A stretch of 8,197 nt of DNA from NCBI GenBank assembly GCA_021812505.1, contig JAKANG010000037.1, forward strand, positions 1 through 8,197, read 5' to 3'. The notes beneath the pieces are model-generated. The model had not been told where the DNA came from. It saw only the letters and a program-made list of their open reading frames with translations, and did not search any database. Position 1 is the first letter of the stretch. Each line of letters opens with the position of its first letter. The DNA is from Pseudomonadota bacterium (GTDB lineage: Bacteria > Pseudomonadota > Alphaproteobacteria > Rhizobiales > Beijerinckiaceae). Made by a program: the position numbers and the translations under genes. Shown here one piece after another: positions 1 to 5,658 of this stretch.

Positions 1-557
1 CGGGGGGGCGGACGATTTCCTCCGCCGCGCTCGCCGATCCGCCGGTTTTCGCGCGGGCGCGGGCGGTGGCGCGCTTCGAGGACGGGCCGGCGCGGCGCCT
101 CGTCCATCGCCTGAAATATTCCGACCGCGACGAACTGGCCGGGCCGATGGGCTTGTGGATGGCGCGCGCCGGCGCCGAACTGCTCTCGGACGCCGACATG
201 CTGGTCCCGATCCCGCTGCATCGGACGCGGTTGGCGCACCGGCGCTTCAACCAGGCGGCGGCTCTGGCGCGGGGCATCGAAAAGGTTTCGGCCGTGCCGG
301 TCGAAACCGGACTGTTGTTGCGCGTAAAACCGACGCCGCCGCAGGTCGGGCTTACCCGCCGCCTGCGCGCGCAGAACATCCAGGGCGCCTTCGTCGTGCC
401 GGAAACCCGCAAAATCGACGCCGAAGGGCGCAGAATCGTCCTGGTGGACGACGTCATGACCTCGGGCGCGACATTGAACGCGGCGGCCCGCGTCCTGCTG
501 CGCGCGGGGGCGGAAAGGGTGGACGCGCTGGTTTTCGCCCGGGTGATCACGATGTGA
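1..557 (+). CDS. comF: ComF family phosphoribosyltransferase-like protein (5' end outside window)
   Basis: This is the C-terminal part of a ComF-family protein, a type I phosphoribosyltransferase (PRTase) fold protein related to the ComF competence factor; the family's cellular role outside competent bacteria is poorly defined. The frame is open from the first complete codon at base 3, and the residues before the GTG at 66 (ISSAALADPPVFARARAVAR) look like normal ComF sequence. The true start and the N-terminal cysteine zinc-ribbon therefore lie left of the window, and GTG 66 is an internal codon. Visible landmarks, numbered from GTG 66, are GPARRLVHRLKYSDR (7-21), PIPLHRTRLAHRRFNQA (49-65), and the PRPP-binding loop VLVDDVMTSGAT (125-136) with its paired Asp residues. 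It ends 47 bases before grxC on the same strand, so co-transcription is possible. The family call is firm; the function is inferred. Confidence 0.9.
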   Translation, partial: GGRTISSAALADPPVFARARAVARFEDGPARRLVHRLKYSDRDELAGPMGLWMARAGAELLSDADMLVPIPLHRTRLAHRRFNQAAALARGIEKVSAVPVETGLLLRVKPTPPQVGLTRRLRAQNIQGAFVVPETRKIDAEGRRIVLVDDVMTSGATLNAAARVLLRAGAERVDALVFARVITM

Positions 558-604
558 CGAATCTCCGTATTGCCCGCAAGCCTTGACCGAATTAAAAAAG
601 CGTC

Positions 605-862
605 ATGAAAAAGATCGAAATCTACACCACCGCGACCTGCCCCTATTGCATCCGCGCCAAGGCGCTGTTGAACAAGAAGGGCGCCGCTTTTGAGGAAATC
701 AGGGTAGACCTCGATCCGTCCCTGCGCCCGAAAATGGTCGAGCGCGCCAAGGGGCGGACGACGGTGCCGCAGATTTTCATCGGCGGCCGCCATGTCGGCG
801 GCTGCGACGATCTTCACGACCTGGATTACGAAGGCCAACTCGATCCTCTTCTGGCGGATTGA
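605..862 (+). CDS. grxC: Glutaredoxin 3
   Basis: This is a glutathione-dependent cytosolic dithiol oxidoreductase that reduces protein disulfides and mixed glutathione disulfides. At 85 residues it is the usual length for bacterial Grx3, and it is a single thioredoxin-fold domain. The dithiol active site CPYC is at residues 12-15, the cis-proline loop TVPQIF at 53-58, and the glutathione-contacting GGCDDL at 65-70. All three are intact, which separates it from monothiol CGFS glutaredoxins. The ATG at 605 has only an A-rich leader and no clear Shine-Dalgarno sequence. The stop lies 8 bases before the ATG of the DUF1178 gene, so the two are almost certainly co-transcribed and possibly translationally coupled. 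The symbol follows the common rhizobial name for this ortholog. Confidence 0.96.
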   Translation: MKKIEIYTTATCPYCIRAKALLNKKGAAFEEIRVDLDPSLRPKMVERAKGRTTVPQIFIGGRHVGGCDDLHDLDYEGQLDPLLAD

Positions 863-870
863 GGCCAGCC

Positions 871-1311
871 ATGATCCGCTTCGCCCTCGTCTGCGCCAAT
901 GGCCATGAATTCGAAAGCTGGTTCGCCAGCAACGAATCCTACGATTTCCAGATCGCGAACAAGCTCGTCTCCTGCCCCTATTGCAACGGGACCGACATCG
1001 CCAAGGCGGTGATGGCGCCGGCGGTGGCGCGCGCGGTCGGCGTCCCGGCGAAGGCGCCGAAACAGAATGTCGCCCTGCTCGGCGCGGCCGACCGCGGCTT
1101 GCGCGATATGGCGCGCGAGCTGCACCAGAAGATCGTCGCGGCCACCGTGGATGTCGGCGCTGAATTCGCGCGTGAGGCCCGGCGCATTCACGACGGCGAG
1201 GCGCCCGAACGCCCGATCCGCGGACAGACCTCGCCCGAAGAGGCCCGCGCCTTGCTCGACGACGGCGTCGAAATCATGCCCATGCCGGCGACCCCCGAGG
1301 ATCTGGGCTGA
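871..1311 (+). CDS. DUF1178 family protein (putative zinc-ribbon protein)
   Basis: This is a conserved alphaproteobacterial family of unknown function. The start is the ATG at 871: it has a GAGG ribosome-binding site at 861-864 with a 6-base spacer. An upstream in-frame TTG at 859 overlaps the grxC stop and is less likely. The product is 146 residues. The N-terminal block begins MIRFALVCANGHEFESWF. Cys8 and His12, followed by CPYC at residues 35-38, could form a metal-binding ribbon, which is an inference from spacing only. The middle and C-terminal parts are charged and probably helical, including an REL(H)-type stretch and a conserved-looking ETSPEEA-like region (here QTSPEEARALLDDGVE). There is no signal peptide or membrane segment, so it should be cytoplasmic. 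It sits between grxC and the patatin gene, 36 bases before the latter. Confidence 0.9.
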   Translation: MIRFALVCANGHEFESWFASNESYDFQIANKLVSCPYCNGTDIAKAVMAPAVARAVGVPAKAPKQNVALLGAADRGLRDMARELHQKIVAATVDVGAEFAREARRIHDGEAPERPIRGQTSPEEARALLDDGVEIMPMPATPEDLG

Positions 1312-1347
1312 ACAGTCGCTTCCCCTGAACCAGGGCGGGAGTTTCCG

Positions 1348-2523
1348 ATGACCAGACAACCGCCCGCGCGGCCTGCCTCCTATGACAAGATGGTCGCCCT
1401 TGTGCTTCAGGGCGGGGGGGCGCTGGGCGCATATCAGGCTGGCGTCTATGAGGCGCTTTCGGCGAGCGAATATCTCCCGGACTGGATCGCCGGCATTTCG
1501 ATTGGCGCGATCAACGCCGCGATCATCGCGGGCAACGCGCCGGAACAACGGGTGGAGCGGCTGCGCGCCTTCTGGAGCGAAGTGACGACCCCGGCCTTAC
1601 CGGCATGGCCGTCCATGGGCTTGGTGGGCGCGGCTGTGGCGCAGGCGACCGCGATCATGTTCGGGCGGAGCGGCTTTTTCACCCCGCGGCTGCCGCTGGA
1701 GTTGTGGTTCGACCGGGACGCGACGAGTTTTTACGACACGGGGGCGCTGCGTTCGACGCTCGAACGTCTGGTCGATTTCGACAGGATCAACAGCGGCGAA
1801 CCCCGCTTCTCGGTCGGTGCGGTCGAAATCGAGACCGGAAATTTCGTCTACTTCGACAACGCCCGGATGAAGATCGCGCCCGAGCATGTGATGGCGAGCG
1901 GGGCCATGCCGCCGAGTTTTCCAGCGATCGAAATCGGCGGCGAAAGATTTTGGGACGGCGGGCTCGTCTCCAACACGCCGCTGCGATATGTCATCGAAAG
2001 CGTCCCGCGCCGCAGTCGGCTGGTCTTCCAGGTGGACCTGTTTTCCGCGCAGGGTCGCGCGCCCGAGAATCTCGCCGAGGTCGCGGAACGCGAAAAGGAC
2101 ATCCGTTATTCGAGCCGCACCCGCGCCGTGACCGACACAATCCGGCGCGAGCACGACGTGCGCCACAACATCAACGAGCTGTGGGAGCTGTTGCCGCTGG
2201 AATTGCGCGAGCTACCTTCGGCGAAATGGCTTTATGATTTCGGCTGCGTCACCACCATGGACATCGCGCATCTGATCTATCGTCCCGGCGCCCCGCAGGG
2301 GCCTGCCAAGGATTTCGACTTCAGCCGGCAGGCGATGGAAGCGCGCTGGCGAGCGGGCCGGGCGGACGCCCAGGCCACGCTCGCCGCCTCGCCCTGGCTG
2401 GCGCCGATGGACCCGGCCCAGGGCGCCCGAACCTTCGACGTGCGCCGCCCGGCGGCAAAAGCCGAGCGCGACAGCCGGACGATGTGGGGGGGCGGACTCC
2501 CAGCCCCCATAGCCCGTTTTTAG
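1348..2523 (+). CDS. Patatin-like phospholipase, DUF3734-containing
   Basis: This is a predicted serine lipid acyl hydrolase with a Ser-Asp catalytic dyad. The oxyanion-hole glycine motif QGGGALGAYQAG is at residues 21-32, the nucleophile elbow GISIG at 49-53 with Ser51, and the catalytic Asp in DGG at 203-205, so every expected active-site element is present. The patatin domain covers roughly residues 15-220. The C-terminal third (about 235-350) resembles the DUF3734 extension typical of alphaproteobacterial members, and 391 residues is a normal length for that subgroup. I see no signal peptide, so a cytoplasmic or inner-membrane-surface location is likely. The ATG at 1348 has GGGAG at 1337-1341 with a 6-base spacer. 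The substrate cannot be read from the sequence; phospholipids or storage-granule-associated lipids are both possible. Confidence 0.93.
   Translation: MTRQPPARPASYDKMVALVLQGGGALGAYQAGVYEALSASEYLPDWIAGISIGAINAAIIAGNAPEQRVERLRAFWSEVTTPALPAWPSMGLVGAAVAQATAIMFGRSGFFTPRLPLELWFDRDATSFYDTGALRSTLERLVDFDRINSGEPRFSVGAVEIETGNFVYFDNARMKIAPEHVMASGAMPPSFPAIEIGGERFWDGGLVSNTPLRYVIESVPRRSRLVFQVDLFSAQGRAPENLAEVAEREKDIRYSSRTRAVTDTIRREHDVRHNINELWELLPLELRELPSAKWLYDFGCVTTMDIAHLIYRPGAPQGPAKDFDFSRQAMEARWRAGRADAQATLAASPWLAPMDPAQGARTFDVRRPAAKAERDSRTMWGGGLPAPIARF
2483..2521 (+). terminator. Possible hairpin plus T-run at the patatin 3' end
   Basis: TGGGGG (2485-2490) can pair with CCCCCA (2504-2509), with weak extension at 2483-2484/2510-2511. 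A 13-base loop separates the arms, and TTTTT follows at 2517-2521. The structure lies inside the last codons of the patatin gene and its T-run includes the first base of the TAG stop. The 6-base gap between stem and T-run and the large loop make a working intrinsic terminator uncertain. If real, it would separate patatin transcription from the dsbA-like gene that starts 122 bases later. Confidence 0.25.
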
Positions 2524-2645
2524 GAGGGTTCTTCCGTACGCCGATCGGGCGCCGCCGCGCCGTGCGACATGGGCCATGGACTCCAAGCGTCTTATCGCCC
2601 ACTTTGCGTCGCGAGTCATCGCGCATCCAACCCCGGAGCTTGTTC

Positions 2646-3275
2646 ATGAACCGCCGCTTTCTTCTTCGTCTGGCCGCGCTCGGCGCGGGGCTGGCGCTTC
2701 ACGCAGCCGCGCCCGCCCGCGCCGAGCAGCGCAAGATCGACGTCGAGGCGATCCTCAACGATCCCGCGGCGCCCGTCGGCGGCAACCCCAAGGGCGACGT
2801 TACCATTGTCGCCTTTTTCGACTATAACTGCCCCTTCTGCAAAAAGGCGACGCCGGAGCTGGAGAAACTGGTCAGGACCGATGGCCATATCCGGCTGGTC
2901 TACAAGGATTGGCCGATCCTCACCGAAGCCTCGGTCTATGGCGCGCATCTGGCGCTGGCCGCGGAATATCAGGGCAAATACGAGCGGGTTCACGATGCGC
3001 TGATGGCCGTGCCCGGCCGCCGCAACGGCGAGGACGCGATGCTGGCGGCGGTAAAGGGTTCAGGCGTCGACATGGATCGGCTCAAGGCCGATCTCAAGAC
3101 GCATGAGGCGGATATTTCCGCGCTGATCAAGCGCAACAACGACCAGGCGCAGGCCCTCGGGCTGGAGGGAACGCCGGTCTTTTTGATCGGACCGTTCAAG
3201 GTCGCGGCCGCGCTGAATTACGACGAGTTCAAAAAGGTCGTCGCCCAGGTCAGGGCCGCGCAGAACGGACACTAA
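2646..3275 (+). CDS. Exported DsbA family thiol-disulfide protein
   Basis: This is a predicted periplasmic thiol-disulfide oxidoreductase of the DsbA/DsbG-like thioredoxin superfamily. The first 26 residues form a signal peptide (MNRR, a hydrophobic stretch, then PARA before EQRK). The active site CPFC is at residues 62-65 after VAFFDYN, a helical insert follows, and the cis-proline is in EGTPVFLIG (Pro177). The product has 209 residues, the size of a compact single-domain DsbA. I chose ATG 2646 because the signal peptide starts there and GGAG at 2635-2638 lies 7 bases upstream; a longer in-frame reading would add a Pro/Arg-rich stretch overlapping the patatin end. No DsbB-like partner is seen nearby, so whether it oxidises or isomerises cannot be told. 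Confidence 0.93.
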   Translation: MNRRFLLRLAALGAGLALHAAAPARAEQRKIDVEAILNDPAAPVGGNPKGDVTIVAFFDYNCPFCKKATPELEKLVRTDGHIRLVYKDWPILTEASVYGAHLALAAEYQGKYERVHDALMAVPGRRNGEDAMLAAVKGSGVDMDRLKADLKTHEADISALIKRNNDQAQALGLEGTPVFLIGPFKVAAALNYDEFKKVVAQVRAAQNGH

Positions 3276-3276
3276 G

Positions 3277-3345
3277 TCCGGGCGCCGCGCCGCCCCGCGC
3301 GCGAGGGCGGCGGGGCGGCGGCGTCTCGGCCCGGATTTACTTTTT
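3277..3345 (+). terminator. Long hairpin terminator after the dsbA-like gene
   Basis: The outer arms TCCGGGC (3277-3283) and GCCCGGA (3329-3335) are exact complements. So are the inner arms CGCCGCCCCGC-type 3288-3298 and 3310-3320, with an 11-base loop. The DNA then continues TTTACTTTTT (3336-3345), an interrupted T-run. The hairpin starts 1 base after the dsbA-like TAA and ends just before the stop of the convergent DUF2892 gene, so it suits termination of rightward transcription. On the other strand no T-run follows, so leftward termination would be weaker. Confidence 0.6.
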
Positions 3346-3528
3346 CGCTGGGCAGGTGCTGACGCCGAGAATGCTGTAAAGCGGGCAAACGCCGACCGCG
3401 CCGGTCACCAGAGGCACGACGCCGATCCAGCCCCACATGCCGATCTTGTCGGTATAAACCAGGGCGATCAGGACCATGCCGACGATTATGCGCAAAGCGC
3501 GATCCGGAACTCCTTCATTCACCGTCAT
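3337..3528 (-). CDS. DUF2892 family small inner-membrane protein
   Basis: This is a 63-residue member of the DUF2892 family, whose function is unknown; the same module forms the membrane tail of YgaP-type rhodanese proteins. The family signature is clear: an N-terminal NEGVPDRALRIIVG, two predicted membrane helices (about residues 11-26 and 31-49), WGWIGVVPLVTG, and the Cys-bearing end GVCPLYSILGVSTCP with two cysteines. I chose ATG 3528 because a G-rich site (GGGGG, 3535-3539) lies 6 bases upstream. The alternative TTG at 3543 would add MWGRQ and has no such site. It is convergent with the dsbA-like gene. An A8 tract on its strand (3544-3551) lies just upstream. Confidence 0.9.
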   Translation of the reverse strand: MTVNEGVPDRALRIIVGMVLIALVYTDKIGMWGWIGVVPLVTGAVGVCPLYSILGVSTCPAKK

Positions 3529-3690
3529 TTGGCGCCCCCACAATTTTTTTTCTTCGAGCGACTCGCCGGTCGCCCATGATTTAAGCTAGCCGAAATCGCC
3601 CGCCGCCGGAAGATGCGCCGGCGGGGCCGCATGACGACGCGGCCGGAGGCGCTTCGCGACCTTCGGTCGAGTTCTGACCGGCGCCATCGC

Positions 3691-3942
3691 TTATTGCTGA
3701 TGGTTATAGCGATAGTGATGGCGGTAGCGGACGTGATGGCGGCAGCCGCCGCGCAGGCCGCAATCGATCGTCGGGCCCGCGGTATAGCCGATCACGCCGC
3801 CCGCCACGGCGCCGACCGGGCCGCCGACGATCGCGCCCGCGCCCGCGCCGAGGGCGCCGTCGACCAGGCGACCAGCAAAAGCGGCCGTTCCGACCATCGA
3901 CAGGCCGAGGCTCATCGCCAGGATCAAGAATTTCTTGCCCAT
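3691..3942 (-). CDS. Exported glycine-zipper small protein with His/Arg/Tyr-rich tail
   Basis: This is an 83-residue protein that I cannot assign to a named function. Residues 1-23 are a signal peptide (MGKKFLILAM start, AAFA cleavage region). Residues 28-55 form a glycine zipper (GALGAGAGAIVGG, then VGAVAGGVIGYTAG), a pattern of small residues typical of helix packing in a membrane or outer-envelope protein. A Cys pair (CGLRGGC) follows, then a basic aromatic tail, HHVRYRHHYRYNHQQ. I chose ATG 3942 because it begins the signal peptide and has AGGGAGG at 3948-3954 with a 5-base spacer; a longer in-frame reading to 4032 lacks these. Related short rhizobial glycine-zipper proteins are usually annotated hypothetical. 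The 5' leader would be about 100 bases if the stress promoter at 4041-4065 is used. Confidence 0.85.
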   Translation of the reverse strand: MGKKFLILAMSLGLSMVGTAAFAGRLVDGALGAGAGAIVGGPVGAVAGGVIGYTAGPTIDCGLRGGCRHHVRYRHHYRYNHQQ

Positions 3943-4040
3943 TCTGACCTCCCTTTGAGCCGGTTCGGCGCGGTCATCGCGCTCGAAACGGCGCGCTTCA
4001 TAAACCTTCCCTGTGGGAGGGGAGCGGTTCATATCGCATC

Positions 4041-4065
4041 AACCCGCGATTATCAGATTGGTTCC
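4041..4065 (-). promoter_or_regulatory. Possible EcfG (general stress sigma factor) promoter
   Basis: On the - strand GGAAC (4065-4061) is followed, after exactly 16 bases, by GGTT (4044-4041). The alphaproteobacterial EcfG consensus is GGAAC-N16/17-CGTT, so the -35 element matches fully and the -10 element matches at three of four bases. It points toward the glycine-zipper gene, leaving a leader of roughly 90-100 bases. A GATAAT sequence also lies inside the spacer, so a housekeeping promoter is an alternative. Confidence 0.4.
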
Positions 4066-4141
4066 AACGAGATGAAAAGTAGTTTCAAGTTCAAATGGGT
4101 AGCTTAAGATCGCGGGATTGCGCCCGAGACCGCCGGGCGGC

Positions 4142-4516
4142 TTACGCAACCAGACTGATCCTGATTCGCGTCCCCGGACGGACCTTGTTCAAGACCTTCA
4201 CGTCCGATGTGGCCCGGGCGAAAATGTTGCAGGGGCTGGCGAGGCGGCATTCGCCGCCCTGACTGATCGGCGTGGGGCCGAAACCTATGGCGATGCCCGG
4301 TCCGTCGGGCCAAAAAGCGATTTCGCCCGGCGTGACCACATCGCGCGCGTTCGCCTCGCGTTTCAGGCGGGCGGGAACGTCGAAATAGACTTCCTCGCCC
4401 CAGGTCATCGCCCGCGCCTCATAGGGGAGTTTTTCCGCGATCGCCTTGGCCGTCGGCGTGTCGAGCAGTTCGGCCTCGAGCGCGAGCGATTCGAAATCGA
4501 AGCGAATGCGCGGCAT
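4142..4516 (-). CDS. TM1367-type cyclophilin-like fold protein
   Basis: This 124-residue protein resembles the small cyclophilin-like family typified by Thermotoga TM1367 (the former DUF369). The resemblance runs along its whole length: an N-terminal strand region, LPYEARAMTWGEEVYFDVP (residues 30-48), the ARDVVTPGEIAFWPDGPGIA block (57-76), and FGPTPIS (79-85). The fold family is known from structure, but these proteins lack a proven prolyl isomerase activity and their role is unknown. No signal peptide is present, so it is cytoplasmic. ATG 4516 has AAGGA at 4522-4526 with a 5-base spacer. It begins 31 bases after the IclR-family gene on the same strand and probably shares its transcript, which links it to glyoxylate metabolism by context only. 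Confidence 0.85.
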   Translation of the reverse strand: MPRIRFDFESLALEAELLDTPTAKAIAEKLPYEARAMTWGEEVYFDVPARLKREANARDVVTPGEIAFWPDGPGIAIGFGPTPISQGGECRLASPCNIFARATSDVKVLNKVRPGTRIRISLVA

Positions 4517-4547
4517 GGTGGTCCTTCTCCTGTTTTTTCAGACGTGG

Positions 4548-5405
4548 TCAGGCCTTTCGCGCCTTGCTGAATTGCGAGGCCGAGGCGCCCATCTCGAACG
4601 AGATGGCGCGCGCGCTCTCGGCGACCATCCGGCCGAGCGGCGCGATACGGTCCTCTTCGATGCGCGCCATCGGGCCGGAGGCCGAGACGGCGGCGATCAC
4701 GTCGCCGGTTTCGTCGAAAATCGGCGCGGCGATGCAGCGCAGTCCCACCGCATGTTCCTCGTCGTCGAGCGCATAGCCCTGGGCGCGGATCTTTTCGAGT
4801 TCGGCGCGCAGGGCCGAGGGCGTCGTGATGGTCTTCGGCGTGATCCGGGGCATGCCGTGGCGGTGGAGGATTTTGGCGATGGCCTTGTCGGAGGTCGCGG
4901 AAAAAATCGCCTTGCCCACCGCCGAGCAATGCATGGGCACGCGCGAGCCGGGCCGAGCGAAAACCCGCATCATCTGCCGGCATTCGACCTGTGCGAGATA
5001 GACCGCCTCGCCCTGGTCCTCGATGGCGAGATTGACCGTCTCGCCGCAGTCCTCCATCAGCCGGCGCAGGTGCGGCCGGGCGAGCGCCGCAAGGCTGCGG
5101 GTCTTGATGAAGCCGCAACCGGTGACAAAAGCCTGGACGCCGATGGTCCAGATACGCCGGTCGTGGTTGAAGCGGACATAACGTTCCTGTTCCAGCGTGA
5201 GAAGGAGCCGGTGTGCGGTCGAAGGCGGCAGGCCGACCTGCTGGGCCAGTTCGGTGAGCGTCGCCCCGTCATCCGGAGCCTCGGCGATCCGGTTGATCAG
5301 CGACAGGGCGCGCGCCAGCGACTGCACCTGATCGGAGCCGCTTTTCGCCTCGCCCGCGCCGTGTTTCACCTTGCGCCGGCCTTTCACCGCGGGTTGTCGC
5401 GCCAT
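4548..5405 (-). CDS. IclR family transcriptional regulator, likely of glyoxylate use
   Basis: This is a DNA-binding regulator of 285 residues. After a basic, probably disordered N-terminus (1-25) comes the winged helix-turn-helix (about 27-85), with TLTELAQQVGLPPSTAHRLL (49-68) as the recognition part. The IclR effector-binding domain follows (about 100-275), including GETVNLAIEDQGEAVYL and the PMHCSAVGKA signature (157-166) with its Cys. AllR/GclR-type regulators of the gcl regulon, which respond to glyoxylate or allantoin, belong to this family. Divergence from gcl supports the same role, but the effector is inferred. ATG 5405 is preferred, with GGAGA at 5417-5421 about 11 bases upstream; an in-frame TTG at 5423 would add six residues. 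The cyclophilin-like gene follows after 31 bases. An IclR-box-like palindrome lies in its leader. Confidence 0.92.
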   Translation of the reverse strand: MARQPAVKGRRKVKHGAGEAKSGSDQVQSLARALSLINRIAEAPDDGATLTELAQQVGLPPSTAHRLLLTLEQERYVRFNHDRRIWTIGVQAFVTGCGFIKTRSLAALARPHLRRLMEDCGETVNLAIEDQGEAVYLAQVECRQMMRVFARPGSRVPMHCSAVGKAIFSATSDKAIAKILHRHGMPRITPKTITTPSALRAELEKIRAQGYALDDEEHAVGLRCIAAPIFDETGDVIAAVSASGPMARIEEDRIAPLGRMVAESARAISFEMGASASQFSKARKA

Positions 5406-5430
5406 TTCCTGTCTTGTCTCCAACGACTCT

Positions 5431-5444
5431 GGAAAATATTTTCC
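5431..5444. promoter_or_regulatory. IclR-box-like palindrome upstream of the regulator gene
   Basis: GGAAAATATTTTCC is a perfect 14-base palindrome that begins 25 bases upstream of the IclR-family ATG. It closely resembles the published E. coli IclR box (TGGAAATNATTTCCA) and AllR-type sites. Its position in the regulator's own leader suggests autoregulation. Binding is inferred. Confidence 0.5.
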
Positions 5445-5473
5445 TCATGATCTTCAAGCGACTCGCGCTATTT

Positions 5474-5489
5474 TTCCACGATACGGGAA
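5474..5489. promoter_or_regulatory. Second TTCCACGATA element, imperfect dyad
   Basis: TTCCACGATACGGGAA shares its first ten bases with the reverse complement of the dyad at 5576-5592 (TTCCACGATATGGAAG), and both end in a GGAA-type half. It is a degraded or weaker copy of the gcl-proximal site, 102 bases away and in the opposite orientation. It may be an auxiliary operator. Confidence 0.4.
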
Positions 5490-5502
5490 TTCTTGTGCCC
5501 TG

Positions 5503-5522
5503 TCGCCGGAAATCGCCGGAAA
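5503..5522. repeat. Tandem 10-base direct repeat
   Basis: TCGCCGGAAA occurs twice without a gap (5503-5512 and 5513-5522). It lies in the middle of the divergent control region and ends in GGAAA, the half-site seen in the palindrome at 5431-5444. It could be a paired half-site or a simple slippage duplication. Confidence 0.6.
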
Positions 5523-5553
5523 GCAGCGTGTTGAAAATGCACAACAATTTGTT

Positions 5554-5584
5554 TTGACGAAATGATTTGCCTGCACTTCCATAT
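5554..5584 (+). promoter_or_regulatory. Predicted gcl promoter
   Basis: TTGACG (5554-5559) is a good housekeeping-type -35 element. The best -10 candidate is the weak CCATAT near 5579-5584, giving a 19-base spacing that is slightly long. The -10 region overlaps the dyad at 5576-5592, so an IclR-type regulator bound there would block or alter RNA polymerase. A perfect dyad AACAATTTGTT (5543-5553) abuts the -35 element. The start site is predicted, not seen. Confidence 0.4.
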
Positions 5585-5592
5585 CGTGGAAG
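5576..5592. promoter_or_regulatory. 17-base dyad over the gcl -10 region, putative operator
   Basis: CTTCCATATCGTGGAAG has perfect 6-base arms (CTTCCA and TGGAAG) around 5 bases. Imperfect palindromes of this size and TTCC/GGAA type are common for IclR-family regulators. It lies about 67 bases before the gcl start codon and shares TCCACGA with two other sites in the region. Confidence 0.5.
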
Positions 5593-5630
5593 CCATCTCG
5601 AAATCTTGCCCAGTCGTGCGATAGAACATC

Positions 5631-5645
5631 CACGACCATTTCGTG
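5631..5645. promoter_or_regulatory. CACGA-N5-TCGTG dyad just upstream of the gcl ribosome-binding site
   Basis: CACGA (5631-5635) and TCGTG (5641-5645) are exact inverted repeats around CCATT. The dyad ends 3 bases before the GGGAG of gcl, and its left arm is within a TCCACGA copy. It may be a further regulator site or an mRNA hairpin near the ribosome-binding site. Confidence 0.35.
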
Positions 5646-5658
5646 CCGGGAGAACGCC

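Noticed and set aside
826..1548. A 240-codon open frame on the - strand opposite DUF1178 and the patatin start
   Set aside because: It lies opposite genes with clear motifs and ribosome-binding sites, and its translation is low-complexity and Arg-rich, with no recognisable domain.
3599..3625. CCGCCGG/CCGGCGG hairpin as a terminator of the glycine-zipper gene
   Set aside because: The stem is real (3603-3609/3618-3624), but no T-run follows on the - strand, and such G/C stems are common by chance at this base composition.
3613..4107. A 164-codon + strand frame opposite the glycine-zipper gene
   Set aside because: It is Ala/Arg/Asp-rich antisense. The - strand gene has a signal peptide, a glycine zipper and a strong ribosome-binding site.
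4043..4116. CCCGCGAT (4043-4050) and ATCGCGGG (4109-4116) as a mobile-element inverted repeat
   Set aside because: The 8-base repeats are 58 bases apart, with no transposase, target duplication or longer match; chance is the simplest explanation.
4118..4142. CGCCC/GGGCG hairpin as a terminator after the cyclophilin-like gene
   Set aside because: The stem is only 5 bases with a 9-base loop and no T-run on the - strand.
4446..5450. A 334-codon open frame on the + strand opposite the IclR-type gene
   Set aside because: The - strand frame carries a complete IclR protein; this one is its antisense shadow.
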